Part shown: positions 10,342 through 22,149 of the stretch, piece by piece
Layout: every line of letters begins with the position of its first letter
Position numbering within the stretch: the first letter of the stretch is position 1
Origin: Pezicula radicicola
Lineage: Eukaryota > Ascomycota > Leotiomycetes > Helotiales > Dermateaceae
Direction of reading: 5' to 3'
DNA length: 64,000 nt
Assembly (NCBI GenBank): GCA_003008705.1
Contig: PDUO01000010.1
Span: forward strand, 372,001 to 436,000
Program-made: the position numbers and the translations under genes
The notes under the pieces: model-generated
What the model was told of the DNA's origin: nothing
The model's input: the letters and a program-made list of their open reading frames with translations, nothing else
Databases searched by the model: none

Positions 10342-12766
10342 TTTGAAGTTTATCGTAGCAAGTTGTGTCTGTGAGGAGTGATTAAGGAAGACTTGAAAAG
10401 CTTGCAGAGCTCGCAAGTTTCCTGGATCGCTTGCCCTTTTTATAAAAAAAAGTAGATCTCTCATTTCCCTCGAAATCCAAACATATCGCGTCCAACATCT
10501 GGTGTGATAAGGAAGCAAGCTGTTGCCGTCCCGGTTAGACCATGCATCTTGTGCTATCGTAGTATTTCAACTGCTAGAACGAGACAAGCGGCAGTTTATT
10601 GACAGGGTATGCTGGTTCTTTGGCCAAGGTTGACAGCCGGGAGCGGGGTGCTTTGACCAATTTGGTGAGCGTGCCTGAATTCGCGCATTCCAGTTTCCTT
10701 TCTAGAATACATGTACTGCGACTAGTTTTAATAATAAATAAAAAGCAAATACTGCATTATTCTGTGATAGAGAAAATGTCAGCGTGCCTTCAATTTTCAT
10801 ATTCAACATGGGGGGAAAGTTGTGAGGTGCCTGTAGAATTCGAGCATTGGATAAATTCTCTTACTCATGGGCTCTTATCCGTTAGTGAATCAGAAATATT
10901 ACTAGGTTCCTTTACGCGGATGAAAGCTTAAATTACGTGACGCGAATATAAACTTGTGTGCGATTCCGTATTAGGCAGCTACAAGATACCTGGTAATTAT
11001 TGAGCAAGGGAGACATCTCCTCTCCAGCCGGGTCCTTATTGCCGGCTTTTTCACGATAAGCGAACGCAATAGGGGTTATGCTACTTAAATAGCACCATAA
11101 GAGTACAGCGATAGAGCATAGTTCAACTTCTTCCAAGCACTACTTGTTCTACGGAAAGAACATAAGTAGAATCTGGTTGCTGAGTTTCCTGTTAGGGGTA
11201 TAACATTGAACGCCGAGTTGTAGACTCAAGACTAAGATTGAATGTATAAACACTAAGCGAACGCTATACGTGATTTCAAGCTGGGTGAACTGGTCTACCT
11301 ATTAGTAGTTTTTGCTTGATAGTGACTATCTCACGACAACGCGCACCGCACCAAGCAACTATTGTATAGTACCTCCGTATACCGCACAATCTATAGCCAT
11401 CCGCACCAAATAACCCCTGTACCGCCAACTTGGTACAAACATAATAATAGCAAATTTAAAAATAAAGCCAAGGATCCGATGATATACGATTAATTGAGCA
11501 ACAAATATTCCGGTATTCGAAGTAATGTAGCTTTGGAGCGGCCTTGCTAGGTAGTTATAACGAGCAAAATGAGCGAGCCATCTAATTAGAACTATATTCT
11601 GAGAACAAGCTCGAAACTAAATACTTGAGCCAAGTGAGTTATCTAAATTAACTGAGTTGTTACCTGATGTAAGTGGATTACTGGAAAGAATTAGTTACCT
11701 AAAAGGTAGGTTATCTTTAGCTATATCAAAGAAGTGATAAGTTTCTTACCTAAATTAAGTTAGTTATCGTTAGATTGTGCTTTGTTTGGGGCTTATAGAC
11801 CGTGAAGCCATTGAGAAAATGACAATAGAAGAAGATTATGATGTATTTCCAGTGAGATGAGACTTCTCAAAGTCTCTTCTATCTAATCAACCCCTACGAA
11901 GTCCTTTCCATGGCTATCACGCTTTTACTACCTCAGTTATGTAGCCGCACAAGGTCGCCTTAGCAATGACTTCTGATCTACTCAGCTATTACATATTCCG
12001 GAAGTCGTCGGTTTCTTGCTCTGGCAATTCAACTCCAGTAATTCTTAGAACACACAGCTCGCTACAAAAGTCATGGTCTCTGGCTTCCTAGGATTCTGTA
12101 CTAAATAGTCGACAACAAAGCCATATATCTAAGTCATCCCCTTCCCAATTCATCAGAGCCGCGCGGATCAAGCAAGCAGGTCAACTTGTCAAGAACTTGC
12201 TGAATGAAGGGCTAGTTACGCAAAAAGGCTATAAAATGAAATGCATATCAAAACAGCCAACTAGTCTCTACATACACTCGTAGGGACAGGCTTTGCGGTA
12301 GTTTGCAAGAAAATGTGCTTTATGGTTTTGAAGAATTCATTGTTGGGTGGTCCTGCTTAAATTCGTTGGCATTGGAGGTTGATTTAGTGCCCTTAACTAT
12401 AGTTCTGTAAATTTGACAAGCTTTACACCACAAAATCCAACTGCAGAATAAGACATAAGTAGGAACGTGATGGAGCGCCCCGAGTCCAAGTGAGTGAGGT
12501 AAGTCGTAAGTCGAGGTCGAGCATGATTACATATCCTGAGAGGCTAAGCGAAAGAGAGGAAAAACAGGGAAATTAAGCGACAGTCACGTGTTTTCCTTCT
12601 ACACCGACGTCATATAGACGACTCTCTCCTTAACAGGCAATACAACGCGTCTTCCAGCTCTTGTGAACGAGAAAACAATCCTTGAACCGAGAAAATCCAA
12701 TATATCAAAGGGCCAATTAGTCGGATCCTTACAGCTACGAACGGCAAGTCAAAATCTACAGGAACC
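10342..12766. other. Gene-poor interval with degenerate AT-rich repeats
   Basis: About 2.4 kb without a supportable gene. ORFs (for example 10599-10931 and 10933-11136) show no domain, signal peptide or coding pattern. The right half carries degenerate short repeats (11620-11775) and a TTAAGCGA octamer at 12573-12580, about 190 bp before the next gene. Confidence 0.5.
11620..11775. repeat. Degenerate short tandem/dispersed repeats of the GAGTTAnCTAAATTAA type
   Basis: Repeated variants of GAGTTATCTAAATTAA and TTACCTAAATTAAGTTAGTT follow each other with irregular spacing. Similar variants recur at about 33490-33560, 37260-37440 and 57120-57250, suggesting remnants of one AT-rich repeat family. 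Confidence 0.4.
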
Positions 12767-13486
12767 ATGTCGGAAGAAACGCCAGCACCACCGCCACAAG
12801 AGCAATCGCCACAGGAGGATCCAAACGTACCCAAAGAACAACAAGAACAAAGTCACAAAGAGAAAATCCTCGCACAGGCAACTGAGCTCCTCAAACAAGC
12901 TGAAGAAGCCCAAGAAGCTGCTTCGCAAGCTCATAAACGTGCTGAAGAAACGGTCGATCCGGAAGAGAAGAAAAAGGCGTTAGAAGAAGCTCTGAAGCAG
13001 GATAAGAGAGCAAAAGGAGCACTTAAGGCTGCACAGAGGTTACAGAGCGGTATTTGGCAGGGTGGAGCTGTAGGTGCGGGTATGGGTATGTTGAAAACTC
13101 GGAGAAGAATTCTCTTTATTGGGATTAATACTGTACTGGCAAATCACATCTGGGTTAATTGGCTGACACGGATTATAGGTGCAGGACTTGGGATGGGTAT
13201 TGGCACTGCAGTTGGAACAATAGTATGTACACTCTAGGGCATCCTTGGACATTCAAAAGAAGTAAACTAACAGGGAGCTTTTAAATTCCAGGTGGGTGGT
13301 GTGACGGCAATACCGACAACCGGGTTGGGGTTACTCGTTGGGATTGGTACTGGGGCGATACATGGCCCCTGGTTTAAGATTAGTAATGGTGAGAAGAAGG
13401 ACGGGGAAGAGGTGGAAGGGGAAAAGGTGGTTGGAGAAGAGGAGTTTCGAGAAGCGTTGATTGAAGCGGAATCTAATGAAACTTGA
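12767..13486 (+). CDS. Small glycine-zipper membrane protein, hypothetical
   Basis: Spliced gene of two exons (12767-13222 and 13292-13486; intron GTATGT...CTAAC...CCAG, phase 0) encoding about 216 residues. Residues 1-30 are Pro/Glu/Gln-rich. Residues 30-90 form a charged Ala/Glu/Lys coiled-coil-like helix (ATELLKQAEEAQEAASQAHK). Residues about 95-195 contain glycine-zipper hydrophobic segments (GGAVGAGMGML, IIGAGLGMGIGTAVGTIV, LGLLVGIGTGAIHG) suitable for helix packing in a membrane. The C-terminus is acidic. The intron falls inside the second hydrophobic stretch, which continues smoothly in exon 2. I do not recognise a named family; glycine-zipper proteins of this form sit in various membranes. 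The TTAAGCGA octamer lies about 190 bp upstream. Confidence 0.75.
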
Positions 13487-14049
13487 ACCATCCAGCATTG
13501 CACTGTCTTACATTTTCTTTTTTAGCGTACATGTCATAGCGATTGCATTTTTTGACAATTCAGTCCCTCATTGCCTATTACGTATCCTTGTGATTTGTTG
13601 AGCTTCTCTCTATACATTTTTCTTTTGGCTTTTTGTGGTAGGTTGGAGCTGCGTGGGAGAAATATGTTTTTTTAGTAATCTCCAGCAATAGCTTAAAACA
13701 TCACCAAGGACTAGGACAGTCGTCATTACCATGCTCCTGTGTTTTGATCTTTTCATCTTGTAATCCGTAATAATGCCATTATCCAAGCTCGCATTAAACT
13801 TGTGCTTGACTTAGCCATTACCTATGCTGAGAACCTGTGATCAAGTACTTTAGTACTCCCATTTAGGTTTCTGCCACGTGCCTTGAGAACTTCGCCTATT
13901 AAGGGGCGAAAGGGCGCAGAACTCGTCTGTGCTAAGGCAGCTGACACACAAAGGGATAGCAATTCATGAACTCTTTAGTAATATATCGAACAGACATAGA
14001 ATGAGACAAGCTCCCCTGAACAATTACCACTTCATGCGCCATGTACAAA
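13487..14049. other. Intergenic, convergent 3' ends
   Basis: Space between the glycine-zipper gene and the ankyrin gene on the opposite strand; T-rich just after 13500 (probable 3' UTR). No gene seen. Confidence 0.5.
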
Positions 14050-15996
14050 TTACTCCTCTTTACCAACCAAAATACTACTTGCTACCAATGCCTCATTATA
14101 TATCTCTCCATTCCCATAGTAATCGGCAATCATTTTGGGGCTAAGTTCCAGCTCTTCCAGCTCTTCGGGAACCTGGAGACACGTTGGATAAGTCCAAATA
14201 TCTGCGTCACAGCCCATCTCCAGGAGCCAAAGTATTATTTCAGAAGAGCCGCCCTCGGCTGCTAAATGGAGAAGATGCCAACCTCGATTATCAGTCATCT
14301 TCTGTAACCTGGATCTTGAATATCTCCTACTCAAATAGACAAATGTTGAAAAGTTGCCATGTAAGACTGCACATTGTAATGGGTTCCAGTTCGACAATAT
14401 AGTTTCCTGATCCAAGGAAACTCCCTGATCTTGCAAATCCTCAAGTGCTTCAATGTGGCAGGCCTTACCAAATGCTGCTGCTCGATGAATAGGTGCCCAT
14501 CCGACCATGTCCCCACAACTCCAGCCGGTGAAACCTTGTGATTTGCATATCTGAATGATTTGGCCTGTGTCGGAGTAATCGTTGAAAACTGGGTCCCAAA
14601 GGTAGGACAAACAGGTCCATGTACGGCCGTTGATGTATTCAAGATCGGCTCCTTGACTCAAAAGTAGGCGAATCATCTGAGCATTTCCAACCAAAAAAGC
14701 ATTGTTCAAGGGGCTCCTGTTCATACCAAATCATTAGTGCAAGTTCAGACTCGTTGTCGAAAGGCATGGCACACGTCTCTTTCCCACCAAAAGTCAGGTT
14801 GGGATTAGCACCATTCTCGAGTAGTAGTTTTACAGCCTCGTATTTCCCGCTTCGTATTGCAAACTAATAGTTGTCAGCTTTATATTGCGAAATGGTAGAT
14901 GCGAACATACTCGAAGAAGGGTGAAATTCGCTTCTGTAACATCACTCGGATGCGCGTCGCCACAACTAAAGAGGTGCTGAATCTTGGGGATATCCCCGAC
15001 CGTACATGCTTCGACAATCGGGGAGCCATCGCCAATGATTCTTCGTGGTTTAATCGACAATAATTGAAGGCTTGGCCAGAGCCCATAAATGCTGAATCTG
15101 CTAAGAAAGACCAGAGTACAAAACATATGCCAGCGAAATATGAAGTTGTATCTCTTGTAATATCGGTCCCTCGAAATGATAAGGCGGGCGGTAATCCCAA
15201 GGTACTCCTTCAACCAGTCAAATTGGTGGGCCTCGGCAGTCGAATGTTTGTTTGGCTGCATAGGTAAACTGCAGTGATTTACAGAGCTCTGCAAGCGAGC
15301 ATCCAAGAGGTCCTGGCGCGAGAGGATTTCTTGCAGCATGTACATCATGACTTCAAGGGTCGGTCTTTTCCAAATGAGTCACTACTTCACTTCACAAGTT
15401 CATTATTAAAGTAGCTCACCGTTTGCTCTTGTCTGTAGCATCAGCAAGAATGTCTTTGATCTCAGCTCTGGTGATAGTTAAAAATAATATCCTTCCATAC
15501 AGGTGGCTAAAGACACTTACAATTCTTGCAAAGTCGTAGAACTGATTTTCTTAATCGCACCCCTTTTGCCTCATCAGATGAGTTGCAGTATCTCAGCATT
15601 ATGCGTTGAAACTTACAATTCACTTAGAGAATTGAAACCAGTTGTTGCGATAGCAGAAATCTCTGTCTCCTTGAGCTTATTAACTGTGTCTTGAGTCTTG
15701 CTTTTGCCACCTATCGCCCATTTAGCCTTATCTCTTTTCTTGAGAGTTTCTTTTGCCAACGGGAGTATGCTTTCGATATTTACAAAAGAAGATTCACCAA
15801 AGGTTGATCTTATCTCCGGAGAAAGTCTGCTCAACTGTTCGATATGACTATGGACTCGTGTGCGCTGCTCGTCGGCGTGTGAAATTTGCTCTTCTGCTTT
15901 GCGATAGTCTTTGCGAGTCCTGTTGATTAATGAGGCTGCACTTCCAACGGCTCCGGCTACGGTAATTGCTGACACAGTTATACTGAGAGGATCCAT
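14050..15996 (-). CDS. Ankyrin-repeat protein with STAND-type fungal N-terminal domain (module copy A)
   Basis: Predicted 552-residue protein from six exons: 15996-15617, 15541-15521, 15467-15420, 15364-14911, 14863-14775 and 14716-14050; all phases close. Residues 1-125 (MDPLSITVSAITVAGAVG...) match the style of the fungal N-terminal domain found on STAND/NLR-like proteins: a hydrophobic start followed by charged helices. A middle section holds SRDRYYKRYNFIFRWHMF plus a hydrophobic stretch. The C-terminal half is ankyrin-like (SPIVEACTVGDI, AVKLLLENGANPN, MIRLLLSQGADLEYIN, GWAPIHRAAAFG, GWHLLHLAAEGGSSEI). No NTPase is present. The paralogue at 23739-25532 has the same order and three equivalent introns, including an identical 89-nt exon. 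The small second and third exons (21 and 48 nt) have no counterpart there and are the least certain part. A role in recognition or cell-death signalling is inferred from the N-terminal domain only. Confidence 0.85.
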
Positions 15997-16806
15997 GATC
16001 GAAGAAGGCTGGAGCTCAGACGTAGGTAAGATGTATCCCTCGCAGCCTCGCGAGTTGCATTCTGGAGGTAGACTGCTAGCATCACGCTGTTTAATAGTCA
16101 ACGGGAAGAGACTGCGGCTCATCATGAAACTCAACGTTCTGTTCGTCCAAAGTTCTTTCTAAAGTGAGGCAACAGAGGCAACCTTTGTGTTACAACTATT
16201 GAGGTATGAGTGGGCAAGAGACAGTGTCGATATTGGGCTATGCTGGATTCTCCCCATTCAAAAATCACCGAGTAAACAAGGGTATTTGGCGCACTATCTA
16301 TATTCCCTGTCACCATCGCTGCGGGGTCTCTCTTAACATTTCTGAAAACTGATAGCTTTTGGGTGATGTGCCTCATGGGTGGTGTGGCAGCCATGTACTT
16401 TGGGAAAAGCCCGCTGGCACTCTTCTACCAGTGAAGGTCTGAGTGGCCCCGCTGACGTGTAAAACCTGCATGCAGCACTGCAGTGATTTTCAAGCCCATA
16501 TCTTCACGTGACTACGTTTGGCAACTCAGATGTGAATATAATTGATTAGTTTCGCCAGTCAACTTTACTTGTTGCTTATGATACGAGTTAGGAGGTTATA
16601 CAAATAGAGTCTTATAACGCCGTTGAGGCTCATTCTTGCACTAGCATGGCATTTGCGAAGGGCCAGCGTTGCATCTTATGATGTCATGAGGCACACAGCC
16701 TTATTCTGTGCAAGAACATAGAATCAAAGTCCAGAACAAAGTAATATGTTTGATCAACTGGTCTGGGAACCTCGTTCATTTTCGCTGAAAAGATGCACGA
16801 GATAGT
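15997..16806. other. Intergenic between ankyrin gene A and membrane gene A
   Basis: Promoter region of ankyrin gene A. An in-frame upstream extension of its first exon reaches 16134 but looks non-coding. The paralogous module has about 550 bp in the same place. No gene seen. Confidence 0.5.
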
Positions 16807-17383
16807 TCATTTCAAGGCTTCCCATGCTTGATCTAGCACAATACTACAGACCAAACTTGCAGTGACAAAGGCTGGCATGTAGTCTTTGAAGGAAGCCAGA
16901 TCTCCTTCTGAGGATGAGTAGCTTCCACAGAATATAGCCCCCACAAGAATGCCTACTGCAAGAATGTGATCCTGATAGATATCTTCTCTCCTAGTATTAT
17001 AGCAGACCAAGACGGCAGAGCAATATATCATAATAGCATTGATAAAGAGTGTTGGTGATGGATCGAGAATGGCATCTGGCAGTCGAATTTGCAGACCACA
17101 TGTCTTATTCTGTTCTAAGATTAGAAAGCCGAAATTGCCAACAAGGTTTAAGGCTTACAGTAGAGTGTATACAAAGGCTTGAAGGAAGCTTATGCCGGGA
17201 ATATTTTTTATGTGAAGCATCATACTGTCTTGCTAGGGCAGAACAGACACATTGAGACAAAATGGCAACTGCACATACAGCCCATCGTAAAAATGAGATC
17301 CCGGAAGAGCGTTGAAAGCATGTGTCTCTTGACACGTGCTCATCAACCTCCGTCCCAATATCCTTCAGAGTCTTAGTTTCCAT
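16807..17383 (-). CDS. Four-helix membrane protein of unknown function (module copy A)
   Basis: Two exons, 17383-17159 and 17109-16807 (intron GTAAGC...AACAG, 49 bp, phase 0), give 175 residues. Hydrophobic segments lie at about 30-52 (RWAVCAVAILSQCVCSALA), around LFINAIMIYCSAVLVCY, HILAVGILVGAIFCG and MPAFVTASLVCSIVL. A loop between the first two has QYDASH and Cys residues. The paralogue at 26081-26627 has the same intron position and conserves QYDASH, AILDPSP, ILAVGIL and FKDYMPA. No known family recognised. Position right upstream of the ankyrin gene on the same strand in both copies suggests the two work together (inference). Confidence 0.8.
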
Positions 17384-19635
17384 AATTCCGAGCCCTATTC
17401 CTGATGTTGTGGCACTAGATATCTTTTTGCTTTTCGTAAAGGGTCGTAGCTATAGGTACCGAAAGAGGTCCATAAAGGATGGATCGTAAAATGCTTTCGA
17501 GTTCGATGACCATTCGTCTTGTAATGATTGAATCGGCGACGTAGCAACTAGACTTGGTTCATGTTAGTGACTTTACAAATAAGAAAGGACGATACTGAAA
17601 ACTTACTAGAGGTGCAGCCTTGTGCTCAACGATCCTGTTTTGTTAAAGCACTGAAGTTTCTTGCCTTCTCCACAAAAGGTTTGTTCTCGTCACCTAGATT
17701 GAATAGCTCATGATAGATCTCGAAGGTCTGCCCGAGTCAGGTTCCCTAGCCTGGCTGTTCTTGGCTGCTGCGTAGGTAGTACCCTCACACGTACCTGTGA
17801 AGTAGTAGTTACCAAACCGTCTCCTGGTCGAAATAGAGATAGTTCTACTACTGGTTAGGCGGAATGGTCAGAACTCGGCTCAAACTTACGTCCGAGAAAG
17901 GGGATGTAGCATTATGGTCCTGGGTTGTTGTCTGCGAAGGGGGAGAAAATCGACATTCAAGCTCATGCATGGGACGAGGAATACTGTGGTGTGATTAGAA
18001 ATGCGCACGCAGCATACTTACGAGTAGCCAGCCGGTCCCTGGAATCCTACGGAAGTAGCTCACAGGTCATTACGGAGTACGTTCACCATTTTTACAATAG
18101 GCTAAATAAGAATATCCAGTTTCAGTTTTTAAAATTTTTGATATAGCTTCACGTTTTTATAGATCGCTTTTTAGATAGACATGGCTTTAGATAGGGCTCT
18201 TCTAATATAGGCATAAGAGATGGTCCAACAGCCTGAAAATAGTAACCTGTTATCTAATAAGTTTATAACTCACAGCACTTGTGCCGGCCGGAAGTCTGTA
18301 ACTACCTTGCGCTGTTAAGGTTGTTGATCATCAGAGATTGCCGTACTGTACGTACCTCCGTATCGTACCCCTGCTCATTGGCCACAATATGTGTTGGTCA
18401 TGTGCTGGTGGGAAAGCTTCAACTCTGGGAATTATTTTTCAGATGATACGGCGAGTATGAGGATCTTCTTCATGCCCCGCGTGCCGTAATTTCAAACTTC
18501 TGGTCAGCAGAAGCTCACCGGGAAACGAACCGTGCCGTAATACTCGACAGGGAATCTGTGGGTCTTTAAATGACGACTGATTTGAGTTTACGGGAGACGT
18601 CGCTTTCTTTCGTTTCCACGGCAGGAGCCTAGCTTCCGGCCCGGTTCCTGTTTGTGCACTTTCGTACGAAAGTACATACAAACTACAGTATGAAGTAGCG
18701 CCGCCACGAGCACTTATTATCGAATAACGATGATAGTACCAGCCTTTAGCAGTTTAAATGCCTTGTTGTTGGTACTTCGACTCGGGTGTAGAACAGGCCT
18801 CGAGCGTTCTACCGCAGATAAGAGTAGCAAATTCGTAATGTAAGAGAGGTAAATGTATTGATTAGCGCTACCAAAGCACTAGAGGAGGTAGTACTGAGGG
18901 TTTGGAGTAAACTACACACACCCGCAAGAGTCGCAGGCAAGGCCGTTCTGAAATATTTGCACCTGGCAATCCGTTTTAATCCAATTGGAATTACGAGTAG
19001 ATACTCCGTTGATGAACCCTCGGGCCTGCTATATTCGGCTATAAATAAGGTCCAGCATCAGGCCTACGCGACACGTTCTGGTGAGCTTATTCAAACTTGG
19101 ATGCTATCATTGGTAGTTACTCATTTATGGACAGACCAAAACTTACACATCCTGCGAGATCTTCTACTGATCTCTCTTGTCCTAGGCGCGCCGCGTCCTT
19201 CCCACTCCCTCCTGCTAGTCACTCTGCTGATCGATCTTTGTTATTGACCAGGTTCTAATACGTACTGGTGGGACCGCACTGTTCATCTAATTCGTGAACA
19301 GGTTAAACCTTCCGCTGCGCTCCTTGTGTTTGCTCTACTGATCTCTCCTAACCCAGGCGCCCCTATTCTAGGGTTGATTACTTCATCTCATGTATTAAAA
19401 CTCTGCTTTAAACGCAATGTTCAACCCTTTTTATAAATTGTACAACTCCTCCAAAAATTCTTAACTTCTCACCAACACCCTTTTTGATTCACTTTCTTCT
19501 CGAAGCTCAAACCGGTCTACTTCTCGGAAGTCGACGGCCAGACTAGCTAACAATATCCTGCCTTATAACCCGGGATTTAGACCTACATTGCAAGAAGACT
19601 TGTTTTCTTGCAACACTATACCGCCATTAGCCAAA
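17384..19635. other. Intergenic with possible decayed gene at 17400-17770 (minus)
   Basis: On the minus strand near 17770-17640 an open stretch reads like coding sequence (QTFEIYHELFNLGDENKPF), followed, after a GTAAGT...CTAG intron-like segment, by another (RRMVIELESILRSILYGPLS) ending at a TAG near 17420. The frames do not join cleanly, so this looks like a gene relic of unknown family. The rest holds no supportable gene. An ORF at 18858-19247 (plus, 129 codons) has no signal, domain or paralogue and was not called. Confidence 0.35.
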
Positions 19636-20190
19636 ATGAGATTCTCCTCGATCTTCGATTCGAATTCTACAAGAACCAACATGACCTTTCTGCAACTCAG
19701 CGCACTTTTGTCGATATTTTGCCTCGTCTTCTTAAACATTCCCTTTGTCACTGCAAGTCGGGCCCTTGTCCCGGTAACTACTCAAAATACAGAATACACA
19801 AAACCTGAGCTTCTCTGGGTCCTTCCCCCTTGGATTCTTTCCCAAATTTCATGTTGGTACACCTCGGCGTCAACTTCATCCCGTCTCAGCCATGTTACAA
19901 ATGTTGCACTTGAAGTGACATTGGGACTTATCATCTGCTTCGCTTTGGACGAACTGACGTTTGTTTTGAACCTGCTACTTCCCGTCGTCAAGGTTTCTTT
20001 CGCACTATGCAACCAATACTCGAAGAACTCAAAGATAGATGGAATTGTATTTCATCCGCAATGCAAGCTTTGTAGTAAAGAAAGATGCAACGGAAGCTGC
20101 GGGCAGGGCTCATCGTATGTTGAAGTAACTCCAATTTGTTCTTTGTCTCGACTAACAAATGATAGTCCTGGTGGTGAGGATACAACGTAA
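19636..20190 (+). CDS. Small secretory-pathway membrane protein with CX2CX4CNGXCGXG tail (family member 1)
   Basis: About 150-167 residues. The hydrophobic start MTFLQLSALLSIFCLVFLN fits a signal peptide if ATG 19681 is used; the in-frame ATG 19636 adds 15 residues and is taken here as the longest form. Two or three hydrophobic segments follow (WVLPPWILSQISCWY; ALEVTLGLIICFAL with DEL; LNLLLPVVKVSFAL). The C-terminus has CKLCSKERCNGSCGQG. Exons are 19636-20114 and 20166-20190: a phase-2 intron (GTATGT...CTAAC...ATAG) follows the cysteine motif at the same place as in family members 3 and 4, giving the tail SSPGGEDTT. The intron is 51 bp with no in-frame stop, so retention also yields a longer protein. 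Function unknown; the four cysteines could bind a metal (inference). Confidence 0.75.
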   Translation: MRFSSIFDSNSTRTNMTFLQLSALLSIFCLVFLNIPFVTASRALVPVTTQNTEYTKPELLWVLPPWILSQISCWYTSASTSSRLSHVTNVALEVTLGLIICFALDELTFVLNLLLPVVKVSFALCNQYSKNSKIDGIVFHPQCKLCSKERCNGSCGQGSSYVEVTPICSLSRLTNDSPGGEDTT

Positions 20191-22149
20191 TAACTAAGAG
20201 TACAAGTACCGATTTGAAGGCACCGATCGGAGGCTGAGGGGGCTGTTTGTGCCTGGCGATAAGGTCACTTGGTATGAAGATGCGGGGCATATGTGATGTG
20301 TGCCGATCTAAGGCCTCTATTGTATCTAGTAATCCTTGGCGGGCGGATATTTAAAGGGGCGCCGCCTAGAACATTCAGTCTCGCCGCTGTTCTTTCCTGC
20401 TACTCTTAATGTCTATTATGCTCTGCTTGCTATAGTTTTGGGGGCTGATTGAACTCAGAGGGCCTCCTGTAGGACGTCCCCTTAATGTATCTGTATTGGC
20501 TGCAGGGCATTAGAGATATTTAATCGTAAAGGATTCTCACTGGTGCTACTTGTCAAGTACATTCACACACGATGACAATATCGCTTAACCATTCAACAGG
20601 CTTGTCCCAAAGGCCAGAAGCACTTTGCCAGGTACGGCGTCGTGGTATTGTCCAAGCGCGACACCTTGAAGACCATAACAGATTAGTAATTGTACGCCCG
20701 GCCACTGATCAAGAATTGGAGTCGGATGGGCTGTGCTGATGAATTCACTTCCGAAAGTATAGGCGACAGGAAGTGAACCCGAGTCTTCCTGTGACTTCCG
20801 TCTTCCCCGACATTGCAGCTGTCAGAGCTGCCTCAGAACATATCACATTTTACATGTCACATCTCATGCACTCATCAACGACAATCTTACATGTCACATC
20901 TCATACTCTAAACGACCAACTCTTGAGCCTCTTTTCTCTCAAAATTCACTACTACTCATCGATTCTTGACAAATGTCCTTAGTACGGCCCTCGTTCTTTG
21001 CTTCTATCACCACTACTATTCGCGCCTGCCGACTCTCAATCAGGGTAGCTGAAACAGGGCCGTTGAAGCTTAATCAGCTTAATAATAGCATTTATACGCA
21101 CTTTGTGCACGCTATATACAGTTATGCAGCAGCGAGCCCTCATTTGGCCCCCTAGACTATTACTTATAATAATCAAGTATTACCGATGATCAAGTTTGAT
21201 CGTCTGCATTATTAGAGGTAATTGGTCGAAGAATGAGCACCATTGCTGGAGGTCAGGAGGAGCAGGATTAACCCGGAACTAACGCGAATAATATGAAAAA
21301 GACAGTAGTCCTTTTGATCTGTTTCTGCGCTGAAGATACGTCCCCGAGGGTTCTAGAAATGTAGAGGAAATGTGCGGAAGAAGACGAAGGACATCCCTTG
21401 TTAAATTCCCTTGCATTCGGGTGTCTTTTGCATTTCCTAGTGTCCTACACCACATATAGAAAGTATTGTCCTGCTCATAACACCGTAGTTGAGCGGAATC
21501 CATCGTACAGCCAGAGTATACGGTCGCGTAGACTTGACATGCGGCATCGTTCTATAGCGGCGATCTATTTCTATCTCGGCATCGGTACCTGTTCCCCGCC
21601 CCACCCACCATTATCACCCAGAGAAAATCCAGCCGTTTGGTCTCATATTAGCGTTATAGGCTAATTAAGCCTTAGAGTGATCGAATGTTCCATAGATCTG
21701 CACAGAAGAATGTCAGATCCCCATCAAACAGGCTTTAAATCAACCTCAGAGCTCACGAGTCATATTTCAATTGAGGATAAGCAGCAGGTGAAGGAAACCC
21801 AGGTAGTATATTTCTTGACAAAACTTTGTATATGAGCTGCTCATATTGGGGACAAAAGAAGCACCCAAGTCAGGGCAGTTATAAGGTTTTGGACCTACCA
21901 GACAGATCCTCGGTGCTTCACCCGAGGCCCAGAACTTTAGCTCGCATATTTCATGGGATGAAATGTGTTGCATGGTGCACATCGATGCTGCTCGTCCCAA
22001 AACTTGTCCTGTAGATATTCAATGAGGTTGTTTAATGCTTGAATCCGTGAATTTCAAGCTCTCCATAGCCCTCACTAGTGGGTCGCTAATTACTAGCAGG
22101 GCTCGGCAATCATCATACGGAGCCAATGTATATTATGGGGGACAGTCGT
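20191..22149. other. Intergenic between family members 1 and 2
   Basis: About 2 kb with no supportable gene; ORFs at 20773-21155, 21279-21664 and 21767-22014 lack coding features. One TCGCTTAA octamer lies at 20581-20588. Confidence 0.45.

Noticed and set aside
12663..12983. Lys/Arg-rich 106-codon ORF on the plus strand
   Set aside because: It is the +1 shadow of the coiled-coil gene at 12767.
18655..18675. Palindromic GTACTTTCGTAC-like strings, also near 34875, 40430, 42628 and 63670
   Set aside because: Short and common-looking self-complementary strings; too few and variable to call a site.
18858..19247. 129-codon ORF
   Set aside because: No signal peptide, domain, splice context or paralogue in module B; composition not convincing.
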